NCBI GenBank assembly: GCA_017469355.1
Contig: JAFUGM010000038.1
Location: 1-64,000, forward strand
Direction: 5' to 3'
From: Solobacterium sp.
GTDB lineage: Bacteria; Bacillota_I; Bacilli_A; Erysipelotrichales; Erysipelotrichaceae
Length of the DNA: 64,000 nucleotides
Position 1 is the stretch's first letter; every line of letters starts with the position of its first letter. This document shows positions 23,525 through 32,980 of the stretch, one piece after another. The notes beneath the pieces were generated by a model. The model saw nothing but the letters and a program-made list of their open reading frames with translations, was not told where the DNA came from and made no database searches. The translations under genes and the position numbers were made by a program.

Positions 23525-24843
23525 TGTCTTGGAATCCGGATGTCATATACCGTTGTTTCTTCTTCGACCCGGATATGGAAAGAACCGCCATATGTTTCCG
23601 CAAGTGTATCTTTTACATTACGCAATAGAGGATGTTCCGCAAAGATGCGGCTGAGATCCGCTTCCTGCAGTCCATCTTTTGCGCAGAACCGCAGGATGAC
23701 TTCACCCTCTCCTTCTTCCGTTTCAAGCTTCAATGAGCCACCTTCTTCACGTCGTTCGATTAAGGAAGTGATATGTTCCCCAATTGTTAATAAGGTAAGA
23801 CCGGGCAGTGAAAATGAAGTCACCGCAATGGATTCTTCATAGGAAAAGCGTTCCGGGAACCGGAGTTCTTCCATCGCGAAGAAATGACTCAACGTCTCCA
23901 GTTCACTCTGAAACGAGAATAGATGCTCGGCCGTAAATTCCCGATGTTTATTCTGAAGGTAGGCAGATAAATGAAGGAGCGTCCGCTTGGCGTTTTTCGG
24001 CTGATGGTCAATCTGCCCACTCGCAAGATTCAATATATCCGAAACCAGAGCCGGGTTTTCCCGCAGTAATTCATATACTTCCTCTGGCCGCTCTTCATGA
24101 ATAATTCGTACGCTTCCTTCCTCCTCAGGTGTTTCGGTTTCCGTAACTGCCGGGATTACTACTGGTGCAGCAGAAGGAGCTGCAGAAACACTTGAAAGAA
24201 GATAGCAGTTCAGAGAAAGAATCATCGTAATGGTAAACATAAAACCAATCCACTCCATCCCTGAAGTCAGCGCATAACATAACTCTGCCGCAAAGATTCC
24301 AACCAGAAGATCATACATACGTTCTGGTGATGTGTTTCGTAACTCGATATGGAAGTCTTTGAACCAGTAAAGATCTGCTCCAACAGCCCCCACTAGCGTC
24401 ACAACCCCGGCTTCAATCCACAGGATCAGTTTGAGTGCAGCATCTTTCGTTCCAGCAATCTTAACGATATTCGTTACTGCAGAAAGCACCACAAACACTG
24501 CCAGTCCATTGACGCCGATATAGGCCCATTCCTTTTCCGAACAGGTAAAGGCATTACGCACTCCATGGCGGATCCCAGCCGCCAGTGCAATGAGAATGAC
24601 GACGGTATTGATAACATAAATGATCTGAATCAGATGCCGGTAAGGCAGCACATCACTTCGTCCCAGTGCAGTCACTTCAAGAAGCTGATAAACGATATTT
24701 ACCATGAACCAGAAAAAAAACAGAATGTTGTTTCGCCGCAGCACCTTCTTCAAAATTCCCATGACAAGGCATACCAGCAACGAAATGACAATCGCCAGTA
24801 TACACATGGAACGTTCCAACGGATACAGTGCAATACCTTCCAT
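23521..24843 (-). CDS. LytS/YehU-like membrane sensor, degenerate kinase
   Basis: 440 residues. About seven transmembrane helices fill the N-terminal half. The C-terminal part resembles a LytS-type kinase (LHLSAYLQ, then SELETLSHFFAMEELRFPERF like ELEHxxxYLxIExxRF). The phospho-acceptor motif NPHFLFN is replaced by NPALVSD, the N-box ENAIKHG by EHITSLI, and no G-box is clear, so kinase activity is unlikely. No LytTR regulator is adjacent. Perhaps a signal receptor without catalysis. Confidence 0.65.
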   Translation of the reverse strand: MEGIALYPLERSMCILAIVISLLVCLVMGILKKVLRRNNILFFFWFMVNIVYQLLEVTALGRSDVLPYRHLIQIIYVINTVVILIALAAGIRHGVRNAFTCSEKEWAYIGVNGLAVFVVLSAVTNIVKIAGTKDAALKLILWIEAGVVTLVGAVGADLYWFKDFHIELRNTSPERMYDLLVGIFAAELCYALTSGMEWIGFMFTITMILSLNCYLLSSVSAAPSAAPVVIPAVTETETPEEEGSVRIIHEERPEEVYELLRENPALVSDILNLASGQIDHQPKNAKRTLLHLSAYLQNKHREFTAEHLFSFQSELETLSHFFAMEELRFPERFSYEESIAVTSFSLPGLTLLTIGEHITSLIERREEGGSLKLETEEGEGEVILRFCAKDGLQEADLSRIFAEHPLLRNVKDTLAETYGGSFHIRVEEETTVYDIRIPRH

Positions 24844-24973
24844 AGTTTCCTACTCCTGATTCGCTGAAACAATTATATCCTCAAAGAAGCATCCTTACGA
24901 TGAAAATCCGATGAACCCCTCGCAACAACCGCCCTATTATTTGATATACTATCGGATGGAAAAGAGGACACCC

Positions 24974-26461
24974 ATGACAGCGACCGCATTTGATTCCAGG
25001 AAGTATCTAGAACTTCAAAGAGACAAGATTCTTGAACGCATCCAGATGTTTGACGGAAAGCTCTACCTCGAATTCGGGGGAAAGATGTTTGAAGACTTTC
25101 ACGCCGCCCGTGTACTGCCCGGTTATGAACCGAATAATAAAATCCGGCTTCTGACCGAACTTCGTGACAAGGTGGAACTGATCATCTGTATCAATGCCAA
25201 CAACATCGAGCATTCCAAGCTGCGCGGAGATACGGGAATTTCCTATGATCAGGAACTGCTTCGTATCGTCGACGCACTCAAGGCACTGGACCTCTATGTC
25301 GGTTCCGTCGTTATTACCCAATATGCCCATCAGCCTGCTGCGGACCAGTTCCGTCGTCAGCTTAAGGCAGAAGGAATCCGTTCCTATCTGCACTATCCGA
25401 TTCCCGGTTATCCGACCGATGTGGACTTTATCGTAAGCCCTGATGGACTCGGAAAGAATGATCATATCAAGACCTCAAGGCAGCTGATCGTCGTAACAGC
25501 TCCAGGCCCTGGTTCAGGAAAAATGGCTACCTGCATTTCCCAGCTGTACAATGACTCCCGCAAGGGAATCAAATCCGGTTATGCGAAGTTTGAAACTTTC
25601 CCAGTGTGGAATCTGCCGTTAAACCATCCCGTCAATCTGGCCTATGAAGCCGCAACTGCAGACCTCAATGATGTGAATATGATTGACCCCTTCCATCTGG
25701 ATGCCTATGGCGTTACCGCCATCAACTATAACCGGGACGTGGAAATCTTCCCGGTGCTCAACCGTCTCTTTGAAGCAATTCAGAATGAAAGCCCCTATAA
25801 GTCTCCGACCGATATGGGTGTGAATATGGTCGGTTACTGCATTTCCGATGATGAAGCTGCCAAGGAAGCATCCAAGCAGGAAATTCTCCGCCGTTATTAC
25901 AAGACCGTCGTCGAGGCATGGCGGGAAGAACTGCCTGAGGATGCGGTAGATAAGATCAAGGTTCTGATGAACAAGGCGGATGTTTCGCCAGAAGATCGTA
26001 CCTGTGTCTCCATAGCCCGTCAGAAAGCAGAGGAAACTGGCGCTCCTGCCATGGCGATTGAACTTCCGGATGGCCGTATCGTCACCGGAAAGACATCCAG
26101 TCTCTTCGGCCCAAGTTCTGCCGCTATTATCAATGCGATCAAGGCACTTGCGGGTATTGCGAAAAACCGCAACCTCATTGAACCGGCATATGTCAAACCG
26201 ATTCAGGATCTCAAAGTAAAGAACCTCGGCAATCACAATCCCCGTCTTCATACGGATGAACTGCTCATCGCCTTAAGTATCGTCGCTAAAAACAACGAAC
26301 TGACCGCCTCTGCGGTAAAACAGCTTTCCAACCTGAAAGGATCAGAAGCGCACAGCACTGTCATTCTTCCAGCGGAAGACGCAAATATGTATCGAAAGCT
26401 CGGAATTAACGTAACATTCGATCCGGTTTACCAGCAGAAGAAACTTTATCATCGTAAGTAA
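24974..26461 (+). CDS. DUF1846 family protein
   Basis: 495 residues from [15 protein letters not shown], with GAGGA upstream; 21 extra open codons before it are rejected. Matches the well-conserved DUF1846 family: [47 protein letters not shown] (P-loop-like) and [17 protein letters not shown]. Cytosolic; ATP- or metal-dependent activity has been suggested for the family but its role is not firmly known. Confidence 0.93.
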   Translation: MTATAFDSRKYLELQRDKILERIQMFDGKLYLEFGGKMFEDFHAARVLPGYEPNNKIRLLTELRDKVELIICINANNIEHSKLRGDTGISYDQELLRIVDALKALDLYVGSVVITQYAHQPAADQFRRQLKAEGIRSYLHYPIPGYPTDVDFIVSPDGLGKNDHIKTSRQLIVVTAPGPGSGKMATCISQLYNDSRKGIKSGYAKFETFPVWNLPLNHPVNLAYEAATADLNDVNMIDPFHLDAYGVTAINYNRDVEIFPVLNRLFEAIQNESPYKSPTDMGVNMVGYCISDDEAAKEASKQEILRRYYKTVVEAWREELPEDAVDKIKVLMNKADVSPEDRTCVSIARQKAEETGAPAMAIELPDGRIVTGKTSSLFGPSSAAIINAIKALAGIAKNRNLIEPAYVKPIQDLKVKNLGNHNPRLHTDELLIALSIVAKNNELTASAVKQLSNLKGSEAHSTVILPAEDANMYRKLGINVTFDPVYQQKKLYHRK

Positions 26462-26464
26462 CGC

Positions 26465-26490
26465 AAAAGCGGGAGACCTATCCCGCTTTT
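26465..26490. terminator. Bidirectional terminator between DUF1846 and the MmcQ-EVE gene
   Basis: Perfect 10-bp stem AAAAGCGGGA/TCCCGCTTTT with a six-base loop, giving T runs on both strands for the two convergent genes. Confidence 0.92.
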
Positions 26491-27563
26491 CATTCGATTT
26501 CCGATAAGGAATCAATCACCTTCTTGAGCTCCAGCGTCACTTTCTTTGCGCCATGCATGGAGCGAACCCCAAAGGTGCGCAGCACATTCATCGTCAATAA
26601 TTCCTCCGGATACCTCTTCACCAGTTTTAAACGCATTGCTTTTTTATAGCGGCCGCCCCAGGAAGACGGCACTGGCAGCCCTGCCTCAAGAACCACCGTC
26701 TGATAAACAATCGCCGAAACCGGTTTGCCAAGATAGATATATACCGTATCACCCGCTGAAGCAGAAAACGGCTGATGCCAGAGGATCTCCTTCTGACGAC
26801 GAAAATGGCTGTTCAGGTCATACATGGAAGGATTGGCTGGAAGAATCCATTCTCCAGAGGCAGAAGGCGTCGTTTTGCCAGAGACAAGGTTCCGGCTGGA
26901 GCGAATCAACGCATGAATGCGTTCATCCTTCAGCGTATCATCCAGTACCACGGAGACCCAATTCTTCTTATTCATATGATAAGCAGGAAGAATTCCTGAC
27001 TCACAGATCAGCTTCTCTACTTCTCCTTCCTCCTGCTTCAGATTCAGGATGTCCACCGACCCCTGGGCTTTGGATTCCCCGAGTTTTTCTCTTTCCACAT
27101 AAAGAAAGATCGCATACCATTTCTGACTGCCGGGAACCCGGCACACAACATTCTCGGGATACTTTTCAAACGGACAGTCATGGCTGTCCCCAAGTTCCCC
27201 TTCGATCCAGGAAAGAATGCGGTTGGCCTGCGACCCACGAAAAAGCTGCTCATCAAACGCTTCAGCGCGGATATCTTCCAGCAGGTCCATATATTCCTGC
27301 CGTACCTGCAGAACAAAGGGGCTGGTCAATGAAGCAACCCGAAGCGGAAGATATACTTCTTCAAGATCTGTTTCAACTACGGTTCCTTCAACCTCCCCAT
27401 CTTCATGTACGGTAAGATCGGCACGAAACTGCCCATCATGAAATGGAAGTGAAACGACAAATGTCCCATTCACTTCCTGAAATCCCGCTGTAAGCAGCTT
27501 CGCTTTGTTCAGTCGGCTTTTTTCAAATACAACCGTTTCAATATCCGCAGGAATGACTTCCAT
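26490..27563 (-). CDS. MmcQ/YjbR-like protein fused to an EVE-like domain
   Basis: 357 residues. The middle (about 110-230) has FEKYPENVVCRVPGSQKWYAIF and HMNKKNWVSVVLDDTLKDERI, the YjbR/MmcQ DNA-binding-like fold. The C-terminus (about 245-300, EWILPANPSMYDL, KEILWHQPFSASAGDTVYIYLG) matches the N-terminal half of EVE/PUA-like domains that bind modified bases. Three bases after nrdG, so co-expressed. The combination suggests nucleic-acid or nucleotide sensing; no function known. Confidence 0.65.
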   Translation of the reverse strand: MEVIPADIETVVFEKSRLNKAKLLTAGFQEVNGTFVVSLPFHDGQFRADLTVHEDGEVEGTVVETDLEEVYLPLRVASLTSPFVLQVRQEYMDLLEDIRAEAFDEQLFRGSQANRILSWIEGELGDSHDCPFEKYPENVVCRVPGSQKWYAIFLYVEREKLGESKAQGSVDILNLKQEEGEVEKLICESGILPAYHMNKKNWVSVVLDDTLKDERIHALIRSSRNLVSGKTTPSASGEWILPANPSMYDLNSHFRRQKEILWHQPFSASAGDTVYIYLGKPVSAIVYQTVVLEAGLPVPSSWGGRYKKAMRLKLVKRYPEELLTMNVLRTFGVRSMHGAKKVTLELKKVIDSLSEIE

Positions 27564-27566
27564 GAA

Positions 27567-28088
27567 TTACTCCAGATACAGCACCGGGTCACCTGTGCGC
27601 AGGGTTTCCTTCATATTGAGTACACGCTGATTGGCGGACCCTCGGAATACCAGACGGATATCCTTCAGTTCCTCCACAAATGGTCCATCCACCAGAACAT
27701 CAAGATAAGACAACATCTCATCCGTTACCTCGCAATGACGCCGGCCCCCTTCCACAAGATCCCGCTCATATACAAAGCCAGTATACGACCAGATTGTTTT
27801 TTCCGGCAGTTCCTTGCGTACCCGCCGAAGCAGTTCCACCAGTACCTTCTGATTTTCCAGTTCAAACGGTTCCCCGCCAAGTAAGGTGAGGCCACTGATA
27901 TTCTCATTGGCCAGGGCATCCATCAGTTCCTGTTCGGTTTCCTTTGTATATGGCTGACCATAATGAAAGTCCCAGGTCTGTGGCTGAAAACACCCTTTAC
28001 AACAATTTGTGCATCCACTGACAAACAGCGTAACCCGTACGCCCTCTCCATCAGCGATATCAAATTTCTTAATCGCTCCGTAATACAT
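27567..28088 (-). CDS. nrdG: Anaerobic ribonucleotide reductase-activating protein
   Basis: 173 residues. Radical SAM protein with CTNCCKGC (CxxxCxxC) for the 4Fe-4S cluster, preceded by DGEGVRVTLFVSG, and GGEPFE in the SAM region. It generates the glycyl radical on NrdD, which is encoded 1.4 kb away with an oxidoreductase gene on the other strand between them. Confidence 0.95.
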   Translation of the reverse strand: MYYGAIKKFDIADGEGVRVTLFVSGCTNCCKGCFQPQTWDFHYGQPYTKETEQELMDALANENISGLTLLGGEPFELENQKVLVELLRRVRKELPEKTIWSYTGFVYERDLVEGGRRHCEVTDEMLSYLDVLVDGPFVEELKDIRLVFRGSANQRVLNMKETLRTGDPVLYLE

Positions 28089-28188
28089 CTGCTTTTCTCA
28101 CTTGGTTTCATCATACCATAACCCATCGGCTTCCTAGGAGAACCTCGACTCAGGTATAATGGAGAAAAACAGAAAGGATCGTTACTCT

Positions 28189-29175
28189 ATGAATGAAGTA
28201 GTTTTAGGTACCATCGGCTCCGGCGTCATCGTTCACAGTATTCTTGATAATGTGAAGCGCACAGACGGTGTTCGTCTTGGGGCAGTCTATTCCCGTACAG
28301 TCGAAAAAGGAACCGCACTAGCAGAAGAATATGGCTGTAACAAGGTGTATACCGATCTCTCCGAATTCCTCGCCGATGAGGAACTCAATACCATCTATAT
28401 AGCAACTCCAAACCTGGTTCATTACGGTCAGGTAAAGCAGGCGTTGACTGCCGGCAAACATGTCTGGTGCGAAAAACCCTTCTGCACAAGACCCGAAGAA
28501 GCAGAAGAACTGCTTTCTCTTGCGAAGGAAAAGAATCTCATGATTGTGGAGACTGCACCTACCACCTTCCTTCCCAATTACCGTATCCTGCAGGAACAGC
28601 TGCCAAAGATCGGACGGATTCGCCTTGTTTTAGCTAGTTACAGCCAGTATTCCAGCCGGTATGATCTGCTTAAGGCAGGTGAAGTTCCCAACATATTCAA
28701 CCCGGAATTCGCTGGTGGTGCCTTAATGGATATCAATCTCTACAATGTCCTGCTTACCGTTGCATTATTTGGTCAGCCGGATGAAGTGAAATATCATGCG
28801 AACATCTATCCTTCCGTTCAGTGTGATACTTCCGGCGTAGGAGTTCTTGATTACCCGGACTTCAAGGCAGTGCTCTCTGGCGCCAAGGATACCTGGGGTG
28901 AAAACTTCTATCAGATTCAGGGTGAAGAAGGCTATATCTACATTAACGGTGCAAATGGACTTCCTTCCATTAAGGTTGTCACAAAGAAGACGGAAGATGT
29001 CTTCAATTTACAGGAAGACCCTGACCGCTGGTACTATGAAATACAGGAACTGACCCGCCTGTTCAGGGAAGAAGACCGCGATGCGATCAATGCCCGCCAT
29101 GAGATTATCATCAACACGGTAACCACCATGGCTGCACTCCGTGCCTCCGCAGGAATCCGGTTTCCAAAAGATTAA
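28189..29175 (+). CDS. Gfo/Idh/MocA-family oxidoreductase
   Basis: 328 residues. Rossmann N-terminus GTIGSGVIVHSILDN, then the family EKP motif in HVWCEKPFCTR. NAD(P)-dependent dehydrogenase acting on a sugar or derivative; substrate unknown. Start at MNEVVLG with AAAGGA upstream; a TATAAT at 28155-28160 is the likely -10 box, so the frame's earlier ATG at 28159 would lie inside the promoter. Confidence 0.9.
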   Translation: MNEVVLGTIGSGVIVHSILDNVKRTDGVRLGAVYSRTVEKGTALAEEYGCNKVYTDLSEFLADEELNTIYIATPNLVHYGQVKQALTAGKHVWCEKPFCTRPEEAEELLSLAKEKNLMIVETAPTTFLPNYRILQEQLPKIGRIRLVLASYSQYSSRYDLLKAGEVPNIFNPEFAGGALMDINLYNVLLTVALFGQPDEVKYHANIYPSVQCDTSGVGVLDYPDFKAVLSGAKDTWGENFYQIQGEEGYIYINGANGLPSIKVVTKKTEDVFNLQEDPDRWYYEIQELTRLFREEDRDAINARHEIIINTVTTMAALRASAGIRFPKD

Positions 29176-29235
29176 CAACAAGCTTGAGACATACGTCTCC
29201 AAAGGAATTCTTAACCGCGTGTGAAGCCGCAATTC

Positions 29236-29278
29236 TAAAACTGGCTGTCTGTGATCATACACGAAGTCAGTTTTTTTG
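29236..29278 (+). terminator. Terminator after the Gfo/Idh gene
   Basis: AAACTG and CAGTTT arms, imperfectly extended, followed by a run of seven T. Confidence 0.55.
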
Positions 29279-29429
29279 TTCAAACTTTTCAGATCCAGCA
29301 TCCGTCTGACTTACTTCAAAAGCAATGAAAGTTAATGTCCAGGCAACCATGCCTGGGCATTCCTGTTCACTGTCTGCTGTTTATCGGAAGAAAAGTTTAA
29401 CATCATATTAATGCATGTAATAGTCAAAA

Positions 29430-29453
29430 GAAGAAAAGCAGGTTTCCCTGCTT
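29430..29453 (-). terminator. Terminator of nrdD
   Basis: Minus-strand stem AAGCAGG/CCTGCTT with GAAA loop followed by TTCTTCTTTT, a few bases after the nrdD stop. Confidence 0.88.
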
Positions 29454-29464
29454 CACTTGATGAA

Positions 29465-31672
29465 TTACAGATGAAGGACGCGTTCCTTGATCTCCTGGGT
29501 ACGTCCCTGGTTCCAGAACTGAGTGCCGATGTATCCGCAGGTTCTGCGGGCAACGTTCATCGTATCCTGATCGGTATTTCCACAGCACGGGCACTCCCAG
29601 ATCAGTTTATGGTTCTCGTTTTCCTTCACAACGATCTCACCATCATAACCGCACTTCTGGCAGTAGTCGCTCTTTGTATTGAGTTCCGCATACATGATCG
29701 TATTGTAGATATGCTTCATCACCGCAAGAACGGCCGGGATGTTATTCTGCATATTCGGAACTTCTACATAGGAGATCGCGCCGCCTGGAGAAAGCTTCTG
29801 GAACTTAGCTTCCTGCGTCAGCTTATCAAAGGCGTTGATATCCTCAGCGACATGAATGTGATAGCTGTTGGTGATGTAGTTACGGTCGGTAACGTGTTCA
29901 ATGACCCCAAAGCGCTCCTGCAGGCACTTGGCAAACTTGTAGGTGGTGCTTTCCATCGGTGTGCCATAGACAGAGAAGTCGATATTGCTTTCGGTCTTCC
30001 ACCGTGTGCAGGCATCATTCATGTACTGCATTACCGCAAGGCCGAACTTCCGTCCTTCTTCGGTGGTATGAGATTTCCCAGTCATGTAGTAGACACACTC
30101 ACAGAGTCCACCATAGCCAAGAGAAATGGTGGAATATCCGTCGTAGAGCAGCTTGTCGATCACTTCACCCTTCTTAAGGCGGGCAATCGCACCATTCTGC
30201 CAGAGAATCGGAGCGACATCGCTCGGGGTTCCCTTGAGACGGTTATGACGGATCATCAGTGCTCTGTGGCAGAGATCTAGGCGTTCATCAAAGATCTTCC
30301 AGAAGCTCTCCATATCTCTTCCTGAGGAACATGCGATATCTACGAGGTTCAGTGTAACAACACCCTGATTGAACCGGCCATAGTAACGGTGTGCACCTTC
30401 TTCAAAGTCCTTCGCATTAGCGATGTTGCCAACACCGACATCGGTGAACCGATCCGGTGTAAGGAAGGAACGGCAGCCCATGCAGGGATAGATATCCCCT
30501 TTGAGTTCCTTCATAATCTTTGCGGAGATATAATCCGGAACCATGCGTTTTGCGGTGCATTCTGCCGCAAGCTTGGTCAGATAGTAGTACTTGCTGTCTT
30601 CATGAATGTTGTCTTCATCCAGCGTATAGATCAGTTTCGGGAAAGCCGGTGTGATATAGACACCCTTTTCATTCTTGACACCCTTCATCCGCTGCTTCAG
30701 CATCTCTTCAATGATCAGTGCCAGGTCATCTCTGGTCTGCCCTTCCGGCACTTCATCAAGATACATATATACCGTCACAAACGGTGCCTGTCCATTGGTG
30801 GTCATCAGAGTGATGATCTGATACTGAATGGTCTGAACTCCCGTCTGAATTTCCTTGCGAACCCGCGCTTCTGCAATCCGGCGAATATGTTCTTCATCCG
30901 CCTCTACACCAGCCTCGGCCAGTTCTTCTGCGACAGATTCCAGATGCTTCTGACGGCTTACTTCGACAAACGGCGCAAGGTGAGCCAGGGTGATGGTCTG
31001 TCCACCATACTGGTTGGACGCAACCTGCGCAATGATCTGGGTTGCGATGTTGCAGGCAGTGGCGAAGCTGTGCGGCTTGTCAATGGCAGTCTCACTGATG
31101 ACTGTCCCATTCTGCAACATATCTTCCAGATTTACCAGGCAGCAGTTGTACATCGGCTGTGCGAAATAGTCCGCATCATGGAAGTGAATAATCCCCTTTT
31201 CATGGGCATCGATAATATCCTGAGGAAGCAGGAATCTGCGGGTAATGTCCTTGGAAACTTCACCAGCCATATAGTCACGCTGGGTACTGTTTACGGTCGG
31301 ATTCTTATTGGAATTTTCCTGTTTAGCCTCTTCGTTATAACGGCCGATCAGGGAAAGAATCTGCTTATCGGTGGTATTGGCTTTACGAACCAATGCCCGC
31401 TCATAACGATAGGTAATATAGTTATGTGCCAGCTGGAACGCGCGTTCTGCCATGATTTCGGTCTCTACCATATCCTGGATTTCTTCGACCGCAAGCGCTC
31501 TCTGCAGTGTTTCGCAGTGCGCGATGACCCGTTCGGTAATCTCGTGGATCTGTTCTTCGGAAACCTGACCGGTCTCCACGGTAGCCGCATTGGCTTTTCT
31601 TACCGCATTTTCAATTTTCTGGGCGTCAAAGATGACCTCTTCGCCGCTGCGCTTGATGACATTTCCGTTCAT
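29465..31672 (-). CDS. nrdD: Anaerobic ribonucleoside-triphosphate reductase
   Basis: 735 residues. N-terminal ATP-cone (VIKRSGEEVIFDAQKIENAV), class III catalytic domain, C-terminal zinc site (CQKCG, CPCC) and glycyl-radical motif RRTCGYIGTQFWNQGR. Makes deoxyribonucleotides without oxygen using the radical from NrdG. Start at MNGNVIKRSG with AGAGGAAG upstream; 30 earlier open codons cross the promoter and palindrome. Confidence 0.97.
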   Translation of the reverse strand: MNGNVIKRSGEEVIFDAQKIENAVRKANAATVETGQVSEEQIHEITERVIAHCETLQRALAVEEIQDMVETEIMAERAFQLAHNYITYRYERALVRKANTTDKQILSLIGRYNEEAKQENSNKNPTVNSTQRDYMAGEVSKDITRRFLLPQDIIDAHEKGIIHFHDADYFAQPMYNCCLVNLEDMLQNGTVISETAIDKPHSFATACNIATQIIAQVASNQYGGQTITLAHLAPFVEVSRQKHLESVAEELAEAGVEADEEHIRRIAEARVRKEIQTGVQTIQYQIITLMTTNGQAPFVTVYMYLDEVPEGQTRDDLALIIEEMLKQRMKGVKNEKGVYITPAFPKLIYTLDEDNIHEDSKYYYLTKLAAECTAKRMVPDYISAKIMKELKGDIYPCMGCRSFLTPDRFTDVGVGNIANAKDFEEGAHRYYGRFNQGVVTLNLVDIACSSGRDMESFWKIFDERLDLCHRALMIRHNRLKGTPSDVAPILWQNGAIARLKKGEVIDKLLYDGYSTISLGYGGLCECVYYMTGKSHTTEEGRKFGLAVMQYMNDACTRWKTESNIDFSVYGTPMESTTYKFAKCLQERFGVIEHVTDRNYITNSYHIHVAEDINAFDKLTQEAKFQKLSPGGAISYVEVPNMQNNIPAVLAVMKHIYNTIMYAELNTKSDYCQKCGYDGEIVVKENENHKLIWECPCCGNTDQDTMNVARRTCGYIGTQFWNQGRTQEIKERVLHL

Positions 31673-31702
31673 ATGTTCTTCCTCTTTGTGTTCTGATGAA
31701 TT

Positions 31703-31728
31703 GAAATAGTTGGAAGTCCAACTATTTC
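31703..31728. promoter_or_regulatory. Perfect 26-bp palindrome in the nrdD leader
   Basis: Arms GAAATAGTTGGA and TCCAACTATTTC with a two-base centre. It lies about 10-30 bases downstream of the predicted transcription start. It does not fit the NrdR box. Operator-like; no T tract for termination. Confidence 0.65.
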
Positions 31729-31742
31729 CTCTTCGCACAATG

Positions 31743-31770
31743 ATTATAGCAGTCACAACCATAAATACAA
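31743..31770 (-). promoter_or_regulatory. Promoter of nrdD
   Basis: TTGTAT, 16-bp spacer, TATAAT (31743-31748) on the minus strand. Start predicted near 31736, just before the palindrome. Confidence 0.65.
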
Positions 31771-31967
31771 GCGGAAAACTCCGGGAATTTTCTTATTTCC
31801 CAAGCCCATTTTTTCACATCCCACAACGGATGCGATAACCATGCGAAAACCGCCTCCTGGGAAATAATTTCATGTTCGAAAAAAAAGTTTTTCAAGGTAC
31901 CCCAATCACCGCCCGTTTTACACTGTTACCCCTCTTTATACAGAGAGGAATAGCGTATAATTTGAGT

Positions 31968-32564
31968 ATGTTTGAACAGGAACGAAACCAATGGAAGAAC
32001 GTTGAACCAGGTAAGCGCTGGCAATATTTCAAGGACTACTATCTGCTCGGCAGTGTTCTTCTTCTCATCGCTGTGATTTACCTTGGCCGCATGGTTTATG
32101 ACATGGTAAAGCCAAAGCCGGAATACTCTCTGAAGATCGCAGTCAATAACGGTTCGGTATCGATGGCCGGGAAAACGGAGCTGACAAATGAAATTCAGAA
32201 ACAACTACCTACTGGACAATATGTACTGATTGATGATGGATATGCGACCGGCGGCGATATGGAAGACGAAATGCGTCTTACCATTCAAAGTGCCGCTGGT
32301 GAAATTGATGTGGTCATCACAGATCAGGAGACCTTTACTACAATGGCGGAAAACGGAGCCTTTATGGAACTCACAGCTCTTGACCCCTCCGCCTGGTCCT
32401 CCCGCTATCTTATGGTGAATGATATTGCTTACGGCATCTCCTTAACGGACTCCAACTTCTCTCTGTTTTCCATCATGGAAGACCCCGTTCTTGGCATCAT
32501 TGCGGTAAGCACGCATCTTGAGGAAGTACAGCATGCCCTCCCCGTTTTGATCGGAGCCAGGTAA
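31968..32564 (+). CDS. Single-pass membrane protein with extracytoplasmic domain, unknown function
   Basis: 198 residues. One transmembrane helix at about residues 26-46 (YYLLGSVLLLIAVIYLGRMVYD) is followed by about 150 mostly soluble residues containing EIDVVITDQETFTTMAENGAF, a pattern reminiscent of a type 2 periplasmic-binding fold. I do not recognise a family name. A TATAAT box ends six bases before the chosen ATG (MFEQERNQW); 32 earlier open codons would start before that box. Single gene with its own terminator. Confidence 0.6.
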   Translation: MFEQERNQWKNVEPGKRWQYFKDYYLLGSVLLLIAVIYLGRMVYDMVKPKPEYSLKIAVNNGSVSMAGKTELTNEIQKQLPTGQYVLIDDGYATGGDMEDEMRLTIQSAAGEIDVVITDQETFTTMAENGAFMELTALDPSAWSSRYLMVNDIAYGISLTDSNFSLFSIMEDPVLGIIAVSTHLEEVQHALPVLIGAR

Positions 32565-32586
32565 CATCACATTCTCGATCCATCAT

Positions 32587-32619
32587 AAAAGGCGAGTCAT
32601 TTTACAGCTCGTCTTTTTG
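32587..32619 (+). terminator. Terminator of the membrane protein gene
   Basis: Stem GGCGAG/CTCGTC (one G-U pair) followed by TTTTTG. Confidence 0.7.
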
Positions 32620-32628
32620 ATCTGTATA

Positions 32629-32976
32629 TCACGATTTCTTTCGTTTCCGCTTGGGGGTGTTCTTTTTTTCATCATAGCCGCCAGTGACCGCAAGAATTCC
32701 AATCACCGCCATGAATACCGCCACCGCTCCTGAAGGAAGTGAAATCATATTCGCTGTGGAAAGAATCACCAGCACCACAAGAATGACGGAAGTCACAAGC
32801 CAGACTGCTTTGATCGGCTGTTTCCCATACGGAGAATACCAGTAGGAGAATAACCCGCCGGGAATCATCAGTAAGCAGATGAAGAGCAGTGAGACTGTGA
32901 TTGTTCCAAGGGAAGGAAGCACATAAGTCAGCAGCAGGCAGACCTCTGTCAATATGCCGAGAATGATCAGCAGCAT
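32629..32976 (-). CDS. Small multipass membrane protein
   Basis: 115 residues, about four hydrophobic helices, ending in a lysine/arginine-rich tail (KKNTPKRKRKKS). Start at MLLIILGILTEV, five bases beyond the kduI stop, with GGAGG further upstream. Last gene of the pectin operon; family not recognised. Confidence 0.55.
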   Translation of the reverse strand: MLLIILGILTEVCLLLTYVLPSLGTITVSLLFICLLMIPGGLFSYWYSPYGKQPIKAVWLVTSVILVVLVILSTANMISLPSGAVAVFMAVIGILAVTGGYDEKKNTPKRKRKKS

Positions 32977-32980
32977 ATCT

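Noticed and set aside
30389-31696. 435-codon open frame antisense to nrdD
   Set aside because: Cys/Ile/Arg-rich shadow of nrdD without start signals or domains.
31703-31728. NrdR box upstream of nrdD
   Set aside because: The palindrome shares no core with the known NrdR consensus; no pair of boxes with the usual spacing seen.
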